Source: Capillidium heterosporum
Taxonomy: Eukaryota; Entomophthoromycota; Entomophthoromycetes; Entomophthorales; Capillidiaceae
DNA: 64,000 nucleotides
Direction: 5' to 3'
NCBI GenBank assembly: GCA_016630905.1
Contig: WBMQ01000002.1
Span: 620,001 to 684,000, forward strand
The notes below the pieces were generated by a model. It had not been told where the DNA came from and did not search any database. It saw only the letters and a list, made by a program, of their open reading frames with translations. This document shows positions 9,419 through 21,761 of the stretch, in pieces. Position 1 is the first letter of the stretch. The number at the start of each line of letters is the position of its first letter. A program made the translations under genes and the position numbers.

Positions 9419-12400
9419 ATGAAAAGAATTCAAGCCGATCTTCCTCGAATGAACTTGAAATTCGACTTGGTTACTCGTTTTCTAGATAGCTTAAAACCCA
9501 GATTCTTGGGACTTCGACGAAACCACTCCGAAGAAGGACTCGAAATCTTTATAACCAACAACAAAAATCCACAACTGGAACCCAACAAGTTCAGACAGTA
9601 CTTTTACAAGCTAGGTTTGAGTGGTACGTACAACCCAAGTACTGGAATTTTAACGGTGAAACGACACTCTAGTAAACTTAAAAGGAAACAAGAAACCTTG
9701 CTCGATACGATTAAAGTCAGAGTCAACACTACCAAGCTATTACAACTACCCATGGTTACCAAGCAGATTGCTGAACTCTACGAAAAATCCAGGCCTCAAC
9801 TAGAAAGTTTAGCTGCTATTAACCTCGATCCCAACTTCGCTAATGGAACTCGTTTAAAGAGCTTTGACCACCTATTTTTAAAACCGCATCAACCTTTCAA
9901 GTATCACCGGATGGAGCTACCTATTCATGCTAGCCGCGGTGAAATTATACAGAACATCAAGAATTATCAAAGCTTGGTTATCAGTGGAAGTACCGGTAGT
10001 GGTAAGTCAACTCAGGTACCTCAGTACCTGATGGAACATCATGAAGAACTAAATCTAACTAGGGTGATGGTGGTTCAGCCTAGGCGTATATCAACCATTT
10101 CTTTAGCTCGACGAGTCAGTGAGGAGATGAGTGATGTACTAGGTAGTACTGTTGGATACCAGGTTAAGAATGACACAAAGGTATCTTCGGACACTCGTCT
10201 ATTCTTTGTCACTACTGGAATTCTACTGAGGCGCCTATTATTCAGCCCCAATCTTAGCGAATTTAGTCACATAGTGCTTGACGAGATTCATGAACGCAAC
10301 ACCGAAATCGATCTGGCTTTCAGTGCTATCAAGCAAATCATGCTTCGTCGGCCTAGCCTTAAACTGATTGTGATGTCGGCCACTATGAACATCGATCTAT
10401 TTCAGAACTACCTTGCCGATGCCGGCGTTGCTCCACCAGTTGAAGTTTTCGGTAGGATGTTCCCGGTCACTGTCAATCACTTGGAGCAAATACTATATAA
10501 ATTAAAACTACCGATAAATCCCTCGATGATAGTAACCCCCAAAAAAGCTAGGGTTGATTCTGGAGACAACTGCTATGGCGAATGGAAGCCGAAAGGAAAG
10601 CCGGATGCTCTCAAATACACCGATTCTTTCAACAAGATGCTAGTTACCTATCCTGATCTCAACAAGGAGATTTGTCACAGTCTAGCTATACTGGATGATT
10701 GTTTTGATCTGAACCGAAATAAACCGATAATGGAGTTCGAAGTCGTTATCATATTGAAGTTGGTCAACTACATTATCACCAATTTATGGAATGAGAGACC
10801 TGGATCTATCCTTATCTTCTTACCAGGTTGGAGTGAGATTATGAACGTTAAAGCTCGCCTGGAAGTTGACACTTTGATTTCTCAAGCCGGTACCGAGGTC
10901 TTTCCGCTGCATTCCAGGCTTTCTGTAGATGAACAGAATAAAGTTTTTGAGCATTCTGACAGCGTAAAAATTATACTTACAACTAATATAGCTGAGACAG
11001 GCTTGACAATTGGTAAATTATTTTCAAATTCTATCGACTAATTTGTATTTTACTAGATGATGTGGTGTATGTCATTGATAGTGGGAAGGTACGAGAGAGT
11101 GGCTACGACACCCTTAACGACATCGAAACACTGGTTGTTCGGTTTCACAATCAAGCCAGTGCGCTTCAACGACAAGGCAGAGCAGGTAAATGAAATAAAA
11201 GAATACCCTTTTAAGCTAATTTGGCTGGTTCAGGTCGAGTGAAGCCCGGATTCTGTTTTCGATTATTTCCCAGTCACTTTTATGTCAGCTTGCCCGTTTC
11301 CCCTACTCCTGAGATCCAACGATCTAACTTACAGCAGCTAGTCCTTAGAACCGTCGCCATTTGTGAAGCCACGTTAAGCAAGCTAACTCTCCATCAGTTT
11401 TTAAACGCCATGATCGACCCTCCTCCCAAGGAAGCTGTCGAAATAGCCATTGCCAAACTTCTTTTCCTTAATATGATTGAAGCCGACCCAGGCTCCGATA
11501 ACTATCGCTTAACAATCATCGGTCGCCGATTAGCGATGCTACCGTTACCAGTTGCAGATTCAAAGATGCTGGCGATGGCAGCAATGACCAACTGCCTAGA
11601 TCCAGTACTAACTCATGTGGCAATGGGGGATGCCTATCTCTTTATACAATCCCTAAATTCAGAAGCTATGTCCAGGCAGAGAGCCCTACGAAGACGGCTT
11701 GGTCATAGTATGTACAGTGACATAATAGTTGCGGTCCGGGCTTTCTATTTGGCGCAAAAGGAGAATTTCAACTACATGTTTTGTGACGACCATGCAATCA
11801 GCCGTTCAGCCCTTCTATGGACTCGCAAGACCAAGGCTTCTCTTCAAACTAACTTACCAGATCTTGGGATAGTGCCACCCTCTAGCTTTTTCGAGGCCAA
11901 TCCAAACAAGAAATTACCTGATCCCTTTGAAAGCACAACTTTGGCCACCAAGTTCAGGGCGCTTTTGACCGCATCCCAGACCTTCAACTTAGCACAGCCT
12001 GGGAAACTAAAGCCAAGTCGAGTAAGAAGTCCTAAATTTGAGAAGATGCGATTACTTAATGGTATGAAGGCTGTATTTCCAACTGACTGCACTGTTTCTC
12101 CAGGTTCCCAAAATTCGGCCTATGGCATTGCTAACCAATGGTTTCTCTATACCAAGCTGTTCTCTTTGAGCGATAGGGACCATAAAACGCCCGAATTGGT
12201 TGCGCCTACTCTAGTTGACTCGATCACCTTACTCCTGTTCTACTCTGGCCAAGTCACTTTGGCTGGCTCTTCCGATACAGGCAACAAAATTTTAACACCT
12301 AGATATGATGAAAATCCAGTTGAAGCCAACAACAGCTATACAGATACAGTCCTTCCAACCACATGAGGAACTTTCCAAGCCAGATGAAAACGTGGGAGGA

Positions 12401-12661
12401 AAGCTCCTCCTCAAAATCGACGATAAGGTAGTAGTCTTCCAGACCGATTCCCATGAAACCGCTATCATACTGTTGGAGACTCGAAAATGTATCGATATGT
12501 TACTGGAAATGTACCTCTGTTTTGAAAACTCAAAGTCGCTAAACAAAATGGAATTTCGAGTGCTTAAGACAAAGTTCTTTAGATCTATCTTTGACTTGCT
12601 AGAAGGACAAACTGACAACGGCTTTTTGAGGATGGACCAAGGATATAGTATAAAAAAATAA
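9419..12661 (+). CDS. DExH-box (DEAH/RHA family) RNA helicase
   Basis: ATP-dependent RNA helicase of the DHX29/DHX36/YTHDC2-like group. Motif I is GSTGSGKST (residues 190-198), motif II DEIH (288-291), motif III SAT (320-322); motifs IV-V appear as ILIFLPG and LTTNIAETGLTI, and motif VI QRQGRAGR is rebuilt across an intron. Exon 1 ends at 11012, intron 11013-11056, exon 2 11057-11185, intron 11186-11233, exon 3 from 11234. HA2/ratchet sequence follows (RRLAMLPLPVADSKMLAMA), then an OB-type C-terminal region. The frame changes by +1 between about 12290 and 12400, and the tail LLKIDDKVVVFQTDS...LLE clearly belongs to the protein; a 25-nt GT-AG stretch inside could be a tiny intron, otherwise this is a frameshift. 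The N-terminal about 170 residues match nothing I recognise with confidence. About 1,070 residues in total. Confidence 0.85.
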
Positions 12662-15006
12662 TAGATTCATAGATCATTTATATATGGGCAATAGCTATAG
12701 CGTTTATTAAAGTATATTGACTTAATATAGAGATTTCCCAAGTAGTTTTTCACTACAAAGCGATCTCACATTTAAAAATAATAATATAATACCAAAAGCT
12801 CATAACTATCAAAGGTTGAAAGGCTGAAAAGAAAGTAATTGCTAACCTCTAGGAACTAGATATAACAACCCAATTGCAATCGATACTAAAGTTAAAGTTG
12901 CTTGTCATACATAGATCAACGAAAGTTTATATTTCTTGCAGATAGATGGCATTAACTTCATTCAACCTACGAAGAATGCTACGATTGCATCTCATGAAAA
13001 TATCGGCAATGTTTTGAAAACTATTAGGAAGGATTCACTCCAGGTCTTGTTGAGATCTACATACTAAGTCCATTAAGCAAGAAGACAAAGGAACTTCAAA
13101 TCTATCTATTGGCACTAAGCTAAACACTATGCTGGCTTAAACTATAATAGTCGTAATGTTTTTATATATAGCTATACAATAAACTTTATGTTTTAAATAG
13201 ATAATAGTGAGTTTTTTAACAGCTTAGCTTTTCTTCAAAGTATAGTGTTTTATTATCAACTGCATTAACTTTTAAATTAGCTAATAAAGAAAGTTTAAGT
13301 TCTTTTACACCTATTTAAATATATACTTATAATCTTTCTAATAAATAATATATGTAAGATGCAAAAAAATATATATTTTAACAGTTTATATGTTAAAATC
13401 AAACGTATATTATATAATATAGTTTGAAATTATCTAGCTAAAAAAGTATGGTTTTATGTTTTATAGGAATAAGTTGGGTAGTTTTAACTCTATAGCAAAA
13501 ATCAAAATTGTGCTATATTCCAAATACATATTAAATAAATCAAATTTTAGCTTTAAATATAGTATAGATAACTAATATAAACAAAGAATCGATTATTAGA
13601 AGAGGTAACCTCTCTTAGTTTATAGTTTAAAGATTAAACCTAGCTACATATATAGAAATAAAAAGACTCCAAGTTTTTCCTAAAAACTTATATAGCATCT
13701 AACCTTCCTATCTTGGTTTTCGGTACTGCCGATCAACTTCTTTTGAATATTCTTCTATTTTTTAAGAAAGTTCTATCAGATCACATTTTTACTATCTATA
13801 TCTTAATAAAGCCTTCCATGCACCAATTTGTAAGTCAAAGACTACGCAGGACCATATAGAACTCTGGTGAATAGGTTATACATCAATATTTCAAAGTTTA
13901 TTGAGGCACTGCCGAAAAGAGCAACTTTTAAGTTTATTTCGCAGTACAAATTTTGAAATTACCAACTTTTGGATAAACCATCTTGGTTCTTTGTTGATTT
14001 TATTGATATATACCCAATTAAAACTGGTAATAGAAGAGGGAATTGATTTGATGGATTCTGCCAGATACACCTCTCATTGAATATGAGAACCACGTGTAAG
14101 TTTGGAAAAGATTGGGACTGGTAGCTATTGTAAAGCCTTGGTTACGCAGCTTTCCACCTATTAAACGGCGATAGATTCGTCAGCACTTTGCCAAATGACT
14201 CCATTATTCTTTTTGGTTGGAAGGAAGGGGTATTGGATGCATCCGTTTAATCCTAACCTATACTGCCCTTATCTTATAAACCTGAAGAGTTCTAGAAGGT
14301 TTGTAGCAGCGTTCTTTTCCAATTTCAAAACATTTCAACTTGTTTAGTTAAATTTCATTGTGACCCAGCTTATATTTTGGTTATTCTTTACAAAATGTGG
14401 TATGTAGATCATATGGACTTTTTTCGAAAGCTTGAGTGATATGTTAACCCAGTTCTGAAAATCAATGCTAAACTTTTTATAAATGTAAGGTTCAGCAATT
14501 TGATAGTATGAAATTCACACATACCTATATTAAATTTCTCATAGTACCTATAAGTTCCAAACACTACCAGATAAAATATTGTCTAGCACCTTTAAAAATT
14601 AAGCGGCAAGAAATCTTAAATCCCCCTCCCAAGAACCTCGAACCTTAATTGGGGAAAACTTTATATTGGAAGGTTCAACGAGTCACATTCCAAAATTCTT
14701 ATCACAGGTAAAACCCTTTATAGCCAAATTTACGGAAAGGCAAATTTGTCTTGGAATTGACCCAATAAAGCAATAGGAAATATATTGCATTTCTGCGGAC
14801 CTTATAAATTTTAGTAAAGGGTGATGTTCTTTTAGATGAAGCCTTTGCAACATATACTTCGTTGATGCTGTGCGACTGGAAATTGTTATAAACTAGGAAC
14901 GGAATTCCATAGGTATCATAAATTGTTACTCTATCTAAGTCAAAATCCCAGTATAAATATGCTACACCTCTAACAACACAAAATATTTCCAACTAATTAA
15001 TCAATT
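12662..15006. other. 2.3 kb gene-poor AT-rich spacer
   Basis: No ORF with coding character on either strand. Very A/T-rich with runs of TATA, especially 13150-13600. A 96-codon minus-strand ORF at 14702-14992 lies over the promoter of the next gene and is judged fortuitous. Confidence 0.5.
14952..14959 (+). promoter_or_regulatory. TATA-like element of chitinase 1
   Basis: TATAAATA lies 48 bases before the first nucleotide of the chitinase ATG. Confidence 0.4.
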
Positions 15007-16893
15007 ATGAAACTAATATCGACCTTAACTTTCGTTATAGTATCGGTTACATCGGTACTAAGCTCCGACTTGAAAGTAGGTTCCGTCAAGGTAGGCTACT
15101 ACACCGACTGGGTAGCCGACTGGTACCCCCCCTCCAAGCTTGATTACTCCAAGTTAACCCACATCAACTACGCTTTCGCTGACTTCAACCCCCAGACGTA
15201 CGAACCCATCATCACCAATCCTGCCAACCTCGAACAGATCGTAACTTTGGCCCATAAGAACAATGTCAAGGTATTGATCAGTGTTGGTGGTTGGACCTTC
15301 TCCAAGAACTTCTCCCCCATGGTAGTCAGCCCTAAGACCCGTGCCCAGTTCATCACCCGATTCGAACAATTTATCACCACCTACAACTTGGATGGTATTG
15401 ACTTTGACTGGGAGTACCCCGGTAAGCAGGGCGACGTTGGCAACATCTTTGACCCAGCTAACGATACCAACAACTTCCTATTATTGCTGAAGGAATTGCG
15501 TGCCGTCATTAAGTCCAAGTTAATCTCGGCTGCCGTAGGTGTAACTCCCTTCGAAGGTCCTAACGGCCCTATCAAGGATACCAAGGAATTCGCCAAGGTC
15601 TTCGACTATATCAACATCATGTCTTACGATATCAATGGACCTTGGACTACCACTACCGGTCCAGTAGGTGGCTTAGATTTCGAGAGTGGTAAAGGTACTC
15701 AGCTCTCTATTAAGCAGGCTCTCAAGGCTTGGGAGGCTAGTGGTTTCCCCAAGAGTCAGTTGGTCATCGGTGTCCCCTTCTACGCCTATGGCTGGTTAGT
15801 CACCTCCTCCGGTAAAGTCAGCAACCAGTACCAAACCGCTTCCAAGTCCTTGACCACTTTGACTTTTGGTGAGCTTATCACCAAAGGCATCTTGAAATCC
15901 CCCTTGGAAGCTAACGAAGCCAACGGTTGGGTACGTAACTTTGACTCCATTACCAACACCCCTTGGGTCTACAACTCCAAAACCAATGAGCTGTACACCT
16001 ACGACGACCCCAAGTCTTTGAAGATCAAATCCAACTACGCCAAGTGCAACGGTTACCTAGGCACCATGAACTGGGCTTTGGCTCAGGACTACGAACAGGC
16101 TTTACTGAACAGCTTGCAGGGCGAAGTTAATGCTGACATCTGTAAGGATATTACCACCGATCCTAAGCCTTCCGTCTCTATTACTTCGAGTACTAGCGTT
16201 CCCACTTCGACTGAAGCTCCTTCCTCCAGCTATATAACTTTAACCTCTGTTGCTACCTCCGCTCCCTCGGTTACTACCGAATCAAGCTACGACGTATCTT
16301 CAGATGTATCTTCTACCAGCTACCCAGCATCCTCATCTTACGTTGTCTCCAGTGATGTAACCACTTCGACCGCCGTAGTATCCAGCTACTCAGTATCCTC
16401 TTCCTACGTTGTCTCTAGCGATGTAACTACTTCGACTCCCGTAGTATCTAGCTACCCTGTCTCAAGTGATGTAACTACTTCGATTTCCATTGTACCCAGT
16501 TACTCAGTCATTTCATCTTATGTCGAATCTAGTGCTGTAACTACTTCGACTCCCATCGTCTCCAGTTACTCCGTTGTTTCGTCCTATATTGAGTCTAGCG
16601 TCGTAACTACTTCTACTTCTGTAGTATCTAGCTACCCTGTTTCTTCGACTTACGTCACCCCCAGTAACCCCGGTTACCCTGTCCATCCACCTCAATCTAG
16701 TACTACCGTAACTTCTTCCCACGGTTACCAAATTGAGAAGCCTAGCTCTACTTCCACCTCATGCACCAAGGGACAAGTTAGCTCCACCTCGACCTCCACT
16801 TCTACTACTTCTAGTGTAATTAATGGTGGTTACTTGGTCAACAAGCCCAAGCCCTCAACCTTGGCTTACCCAGTCCATTACATTGAACAGTAA
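15007..16893 (+). CDS. secreted GH18 chitinase with Ser/Thr-rich repeat tail (chitinase 1)
   Basis: Single-exon gene for 628 residues. Signal peptide at about residues 1-20, then a complete glycoside hydrolase family 18 TIM barrel (about 25-380): VGYYTDWV in strand 1, LTHINYAFADF, VLISVGGWTFS, and the catalytic DxxDxDxE as DGIDFDWE (129-136, with E136 as proton donor). YINIMSYDI and GYLGTMNWALA are the later GH18 signatures. It should hydrolyse chitin by the substrate-assisted retaining mechanism. The last about 230 residues are Ser/Thr/Val/Pro-rich, including five copies of a 22-residue unit, and are probably heavily O-glycosylated as in wall-bound fungal chitinases. No GPI signal is obvious; the protein ends PVHYIEQ. 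The coding region is richer in C-ending codons than most neighbours, suggesting strong expression. Confidence 0.93.
   Translation: MKLISTLTFVIVSVTSVLSSDLKVGSVKVGYYTDWVADWYPPSKLDYSKLTHINYAFADFNPQTYEPIITNPANLEQIVTLAHKNNVKVLISVGGWTFSKNFSPMVVSPKTRAQFITRFEQFITTYNLDGIDFDWEYPGKQGDVGNIFDPANDTNNFLLLLKELRAVIKSKLISAAVGVTPFEGPNGPIKDTKEFAKVFDYINIMSYDINGPWTTTTGPVGGLDFESGKGTQLSIKQALKAWEASGFPKSQLVIGVPFYAYGWLVTSSGKVSNQYQTASKSLTTLTFGELITKGILKSPLEANEANGWVRNFDSITNTPWVYNSKTNELYTYDDPKSLKIKSNYAKCNGYLGTMNWALAQDYEQALLNSLQGEVNADICKDITTDPKPSVSITSSTSVPTSTEAPSSSYITLTSVATSAPSVTTESSYDVSSDVSSTSYPASSSYVVSSDVTTSTAVVSSYSVSSSYVVSSDVTTSTPVVSSYPVSSDVTTSISIVPSYSVISSYVESSAVTTSTPIVSSYSVVSSYIESSVVTTSTSVVSSYPVSSTYVTPSNPGYPVHPPQSSTTVTSSHGYQIEKPSSTSTSCTKGQVSSTSTSTSTTSSVINGGYLVNKPKPSTLAYPVHYIEQ
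16333..16644 (+). repeat. 66-bp coding minisatellite in chitinase 1
   Basis: Four full 22-codon units and one 16-codon unit occur in tandem, each following the pattern SSYVxSSxVTTSTxVVSSYxV. All preserve the reading frame. Such arrays expand and contract by slippage or unequal exchange. Confidence 0.75.
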
Positions 16894-17335
16894 TTGATTA
16901 AATGATAAAGTTTACCAGTTTTGAAGATTTAATTTGTATCCTATACATATATATACTATCAGTTTCAAATATACCTTTTACTTGGATTTTAGTTTAAACG
17001 AGCTTACTTCTTCCATCTGCACCTAAAGATGGTTAGAAATATCCTTTAGAAATTGAATATTGGTAATGATGGCTATGTTGGTAGATGAATTTTATTCATG
17101 CCAAGTCTACGCTAGATGTACTAGTACTGGTAAGGAGGCTCTCTTAGGCTTTAGATTTGATCCATCATAAAAGTGTACTCATTTCAAAACTTGAAACCTT
17201 CTATATAAATGAAAAAAGCTCCATAACCTATAAACAAGCGACTGTATTCAACAAAATGAAATGCTATAAAAGTAAATGTATATTATATCTTATCAAAAGT
17301 ATAACCAAAAAAGATTATTTTATTGCTAATTTTAA
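16894..17335. other. 3'-3' spacer between chitinase 1 and RasGEF
   Basis: AT-rich DNA between convergent genes; it must hold both polyadenylation regions. No other feature seen. Confidence 0.4.
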
Positions 17336-19389
17336 TCAAGGCTCGCACTCCAACGAGAATTTTTCCATCTGGTTGGTTGGTAGATACGGCAAAAAAAGAC
17401 ATTTTGTAAATATATAGGGATTGGGCTTATAACTGCACATGTTGGAAATACTTTGAAATTTTTGGAACTTTTCAAACAGTGTACATATGCGGTTGAACTT
17501 ACTAAAGTTGATAAGTTCTTCCTTGGAATCTATATCCTCAACCGTCAAATAGCTATCCAATTCGTAGTTAAAAGACAGATCTGATAGGTACAATCCCAAG
17601 AACGGTAGACTTAGCCCTTCGACTTCTTTGCTTTCGCTATTGCTGTTGGTAGTAGTAAAAGTAGTTAACCTCAACTCCATACTCTCCCTCAAGACTTTCC
17701 AGTTGCGTAGTGGGTTGACAAACTCCAACATCTCGTTGAAGGATACTTTTAAATGGGGGTTGACCTTGCTCCAAGTCTTCTCCAGCCTTAAGATGAAATT
17801 GGAGTTCAAACCTAAAAGTATCTGTAGAAGAGTGTTAAAGTTACCCAACTTTAAAAACAGCTGGGATAACAGTATAAATCTCTCAATCAACTTGACACGA
17901 AACTCCACCTGCTTTATGGAAACAACAGTTGAGGTGACGAACTGACAAGTTAAATTAAAACGATCGATAAAATCCTTCAAATTCTTAAACTCGCTGACGT
18001 TGCCTTTGGATTTGGAAGCTTTCTTGGTGGAGAATTTGGGCCAGTTGATGAATTGGTTCCAAGTGATAGTGTTGAGGTACCTACTTTCGATGATGATGAA
18101 CTGTTGAGCCAACACCTCCAAGTCGAAATCTAGGAGGAAGTTAACTTTCGACTTGTCGATATAGGTTTGGTAGTTGGAGGTGAGGTCAGGCAGTGACAAA
18201 TTGGGTACGATCTGGATTATATGGGTCTTGGGTAACACTCTATTGGAACCCTTCAAGAAGCTGCTGGATTTGCGTAACTTGAACTTGTTGATGGGTAGTT
18301 TGAGCAGTTCCAAATTCTTTATGATGGCCTTCAACTTGATCATAGTGTTCATCTCCAAGTTGGTGACGTCGTTGGTAGTTGAAGTCGACAGGGTTAAAAG
18401 TTGGTTGGTGGACGCGTTGTTGATGGTGTTGTTCTTGAATATATTTAAGTCATGCCCGGTATCATTGTCAAAACCGTTAGTTGGATTGCTATCGAATTCA
18501 ACATTTGTAAATTTACTCGCATTATATGCTATAGTATCCAAAGATAATCTCGGTTTCAACTTCTTAAAGTATTTGAGCTGGATTTCATCGATCAATTTAG
18601 CCAACTTCAAACTAATTAGGTCCTCGTTCAGCTCCAACTTGGCGGTAAATTTGGATAGTTTGCGACGTAGTAAACTGTCCTTCAGAAAATCGTATTGATA
18701 GTAGTGAACCAGCCAGTACCTTAGACATACAAAAGTACGTATACGTACGATTTGATCCTGGTTAGTAGTTGAGTAATCGAATCTTGATATCAAGTAAGTA
18801 AGCAGTTGACTTGGTGTTAACAGGAACCTGTAGACTAAAAAGAAGATTAATGTTGAGGTAGGGTCGAGTTCACTTGTCAGCTTTAAAATCCACCGTTTAA
18901 CTGTTAAACATTTGATCTCCTGGTTGGTAGGATCGTAAACTATTTCTGGAACCTTTGACCAGTCTATCATGGGCTGTTTTACCAAGCTGTTGTCTGCATT
19001 ACTGCCTTTATCTTTTGCATCGATCAAGTTTACATTGGTCTCGTAGTCCAACTTTAGGTTATATAGAGTTTTCGGTCGATTGGCATCCAAGTTGAGGTCG
19101 GGTGAAGCAGCTGGTTTAGGCTGGGGTAGACTTAGTACGGAAGTTTGACTAGGTCGTCTAGATGTCCGATTTTAATAAAAGTAGCATACTAAATTTAAAG
19201 CTTACCTCAGCTTCAAAGTATTCTGTAACCAGTCATCGGGTACCTTATCCCCAACAAACTCCACTGTCAAGTTAACTTGGTCCAAGCTGTTGAAGTTAAA
19301 ACTACATAAATATACATTTACAAATAAGAAAAATCGAAGAATAAAAAAAACTACCTATCGTAACTTTCTTTGCAAGTATCCATCGTCAT
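17336..19389 (-). CDS. Ras guanine-nucleotide exchange factor (CDC25-type RasGEF)
   Basis: Three exons. Exon 1 starts at the ATG at 19389 (MTMDTCKESYD), then an intron of about 45-50 nt, a short exon ending LQNTLKLR, another intron, and one long exon. The N-terminal RasGEF motif is visible as VKRWILKLTSELDPTSTLIFFLVYRF in two parts (quoted: VKRWILKLTSELD) followed by FVCLRYWLVHYYQYDF. The catalytic CDC25 domain fills the C-terminal about 280 residues: DLEVLAQQFIIIESRYLNTI, TWNQFINWPKF, LIERFILLSQLFLKLGNFN, LRNWKVLRESMEL and LPFLGLYLSDLSF. It should load Ras/Rsr1-type GTPases with GTP. No SH3 domain precedes it, so it resembles the short Bud5/Ste6 type more than Cdc25. An Asn/Thr-rich insert lies between the two domains. 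Confidence 0.85.
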
Positions 19390-21761
19390 CGTCTTCTTTT
19401 CCTCTTGAAGTTGGGAATTCTTAATTTACAACGTCCACTCTTTATGAAAAAATAAATGATTGCTTTTAGGGCTGTATATAAACTTTTGGAAAATAAGGAT
19501 CTTCGGCTGTTATGCTTTAAATATAAATAGAAAGATAAAAACGCAGGTATAAAAAGTGGTCTCCTTTAAAGTGTTTAATAACATAGCTTTCTCTCCGATA
19601 TATCAATTTCTAAAGTTGGAAAAGTTTTAGGTTCAAAGTCAAAAAAGCCCAACTAACAAAAGTTACGAAATCTAGATGGCATTAATTTTAGTGTAGCTAA
19701 ACTAGGACATACGTAACCGAAGGGTACATAATGAATTTTACGTACAATACTAACCCCCTTAGCAAGGCTTAGCAAAACTTTAAAAGAATAGAAAGGGAGA
19801 ACTAAAGTTGTCACGGTACAATTTTCAGTGACGAGTTCGTATACATTTTCAAAGTGGGAGATGTACTCAGACTTACCTTCCAACTTTATGGGCTCAAAAG
19901 GAGATGCATGTATCGAATTACGCCTCGAAATTATGCCTACAATTGATGTGAACTTTTAGAATGAGCTTTATATCCTTCCAGTTGGACCCATCCTAGTCTA
20001 AAATTTAAAGTTTGATTTCAAGCTGCCCTTAAACTTTAAGGGAAAGAAAGGAACTGAACTGGATTGCAATACCCTCCTTAAACTTTGTGTTCTATAAAAG
20101 TCTGCAATTCATTTAACACTTATTAAAACTTTATATACTAACAGTCCTTATACCATTTCATTTAACTGAATAGTAGTTTACCAACATGTCGAAAGTATTG
20201 TGAAATATACTGCATTTCCTTTGTAAGTATCGGTAATTGCATCGGCATAGACTTATAGCTAAAGTTAGTAATTAATGCTGATTATATTAGGTACAGATTT
20301 AAATTTTGATTTGGTAGTGATTGGATTCAATCTAAAAGTATTTGTAGATAGAGTTGTTAGAATATTGTCCTAGCCCTAGAAATTTAAACTAGAGGAATAT
20401 ATATATAAATGATAGTATATTACTTGGATAAGTTTTATATTTCTCAACAATTTGATAACTATATCATATAAGCTCAAGTTAGCGGAGGTTAGATTCTAGG
20501 GGTTTCATTCGAATTGATATAAACCTTTCAAAATATACTTCAAATTTTACAACTTGTAGGTTGAAATTACCTACCAATCTACTTATATAGGCTTTATATT
20601 TGAATTCTAAAAGACAGACCATCATCAGCTGTAGGCGTCAGTTAGTTTTACGAGTTCTTTTATCAATCCATGTCTTCAAATTTAGTGGATGGATGGCAAA
20701 GTAGTGCAAAAAGTAGGAGTGAGTTCAAAGTCACGTTCGGCCTAGATACCTTCCCTATGTATCTTGAGTAACTTGTAGTTTTTCCTATCAATGCTAAAGA
20801 TAGAAATTATATTGAATATAAACTCAATTGAAAGCCTACTGTTCCCTTCAACCCCAATGTAGATTTCTTGCAAAGTCTGATAGACCACCTCCACTTTAAA
20901 TTTCAAGCCTAACTCGAGGAAATAGTGATAGCCGTTGGGATTAATAAAATAGACAAGGTGCTTGTCGTCCAAAAAACTTGAGGACCTTTGTGGATATCTC
21001 TCTAAGCTTGTACATAAGAGCCTTTATACTATAAAGGCTAGGTTCATGCTTGCCTTGGGTAGACTCTATTCTTTAAAATTGGTTTGTCGACATCTAAACT
21101 ATTGAATTTACCTTTAACTCTTTTGAGGAAGCCGAAGAATGTATTTTCAAAGCTTTGAACAGGTTGAATTAATACTTTAAATGATGTTGCAGCATTGCTC
21201 GCATCAGCGTTCGTCTTGTTCAATCGTTTTTGTACAAAGTAGAATGTTAAACAGATGAATAGGAAGGGGAGCAAATTTAAAAGGACTGTAGTGAAGCAGT
21301 ATAAGAAATAAATGGCAGTTACCAAGTAAAAAAAATCTGTAATCTACCAGTTTTAAGTAAATTATATGGCTCATTTCGGTCTGTTGAACCGGTTTCGATG
21401 TCTCCTACTTCATGCTAGAGTTTGAATTTGGAGATCTTTCCGAAAGAAATAGGATTTCCAAAGGAATTTCGCCTACTCATTAAAAATATCTGTTGTCTAA
21501 TAAAAGAATTAGTAAATTGTACTTTATTGATAGTTTGGTAATATTCATTGATTAAATTCAGATTCAATTTGGTGGTATAAGATGTGATGGATTAAGGCTT
21601 TGTAACATTACGAATACATGTATATCAAAAGTCTTCAACATTTAAGACTTGAAAAGTAACCGGTGAGAGTAAAAGGATTTAATTATTTATCTTTATCAAA
21701 AGATGATGAGATGAAGGATTAAGATAAAGGAGTGAAGTACAATCTATTTACCATCCAAAAC
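19390..21761. other. gene-poor spacer with ORF fragments
   Basis: AT-rich, with three short minus-strand ORFs (19653-19883, 20742-20972, 21044-21325) treated separately below. No complete gene can be assembled. Confidence 0.4.
19653..21325 (-). pseudogene. possible remnant of a membrane or sensor protein gene
   Basis: Three same-strand ORF pieces of 93, 76 and 76 codons in transcript order. The first begins with one or two hydrophobic helices (FTTVLLNLLPFLFICLTFYF) followed by a basic region. The second contains FLDDKHLVYFINPN and a hydrophobic middle. The third has LVLPFYSFKVLLSLAKGVS. Stops and frame changes separate them and I could not find splice sites that join them. The FLDD segment loosely resembles VFDDSSWMYDS at 54 kb, so both loci may descend from one family. 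Function unknown; they could also be chance ORFs. Confidence 0.2.

Noticed and set aside
13150-13600. Very AT-rich stretch considered as a replication origin or centromere-like element
   Set aside because: No consensus can be applied for this organism; AT-richness alone is common in all spacers here.
14702-14992. 96-codon minus-strand ORF
   Set aside because: It covers the chitinase 1 promoter with its TATA box and has no motif.
16513-16731. Minus-strand ORF in chitinase 1
   Set aside because: Antisense of the Ser/Thr repeat array.
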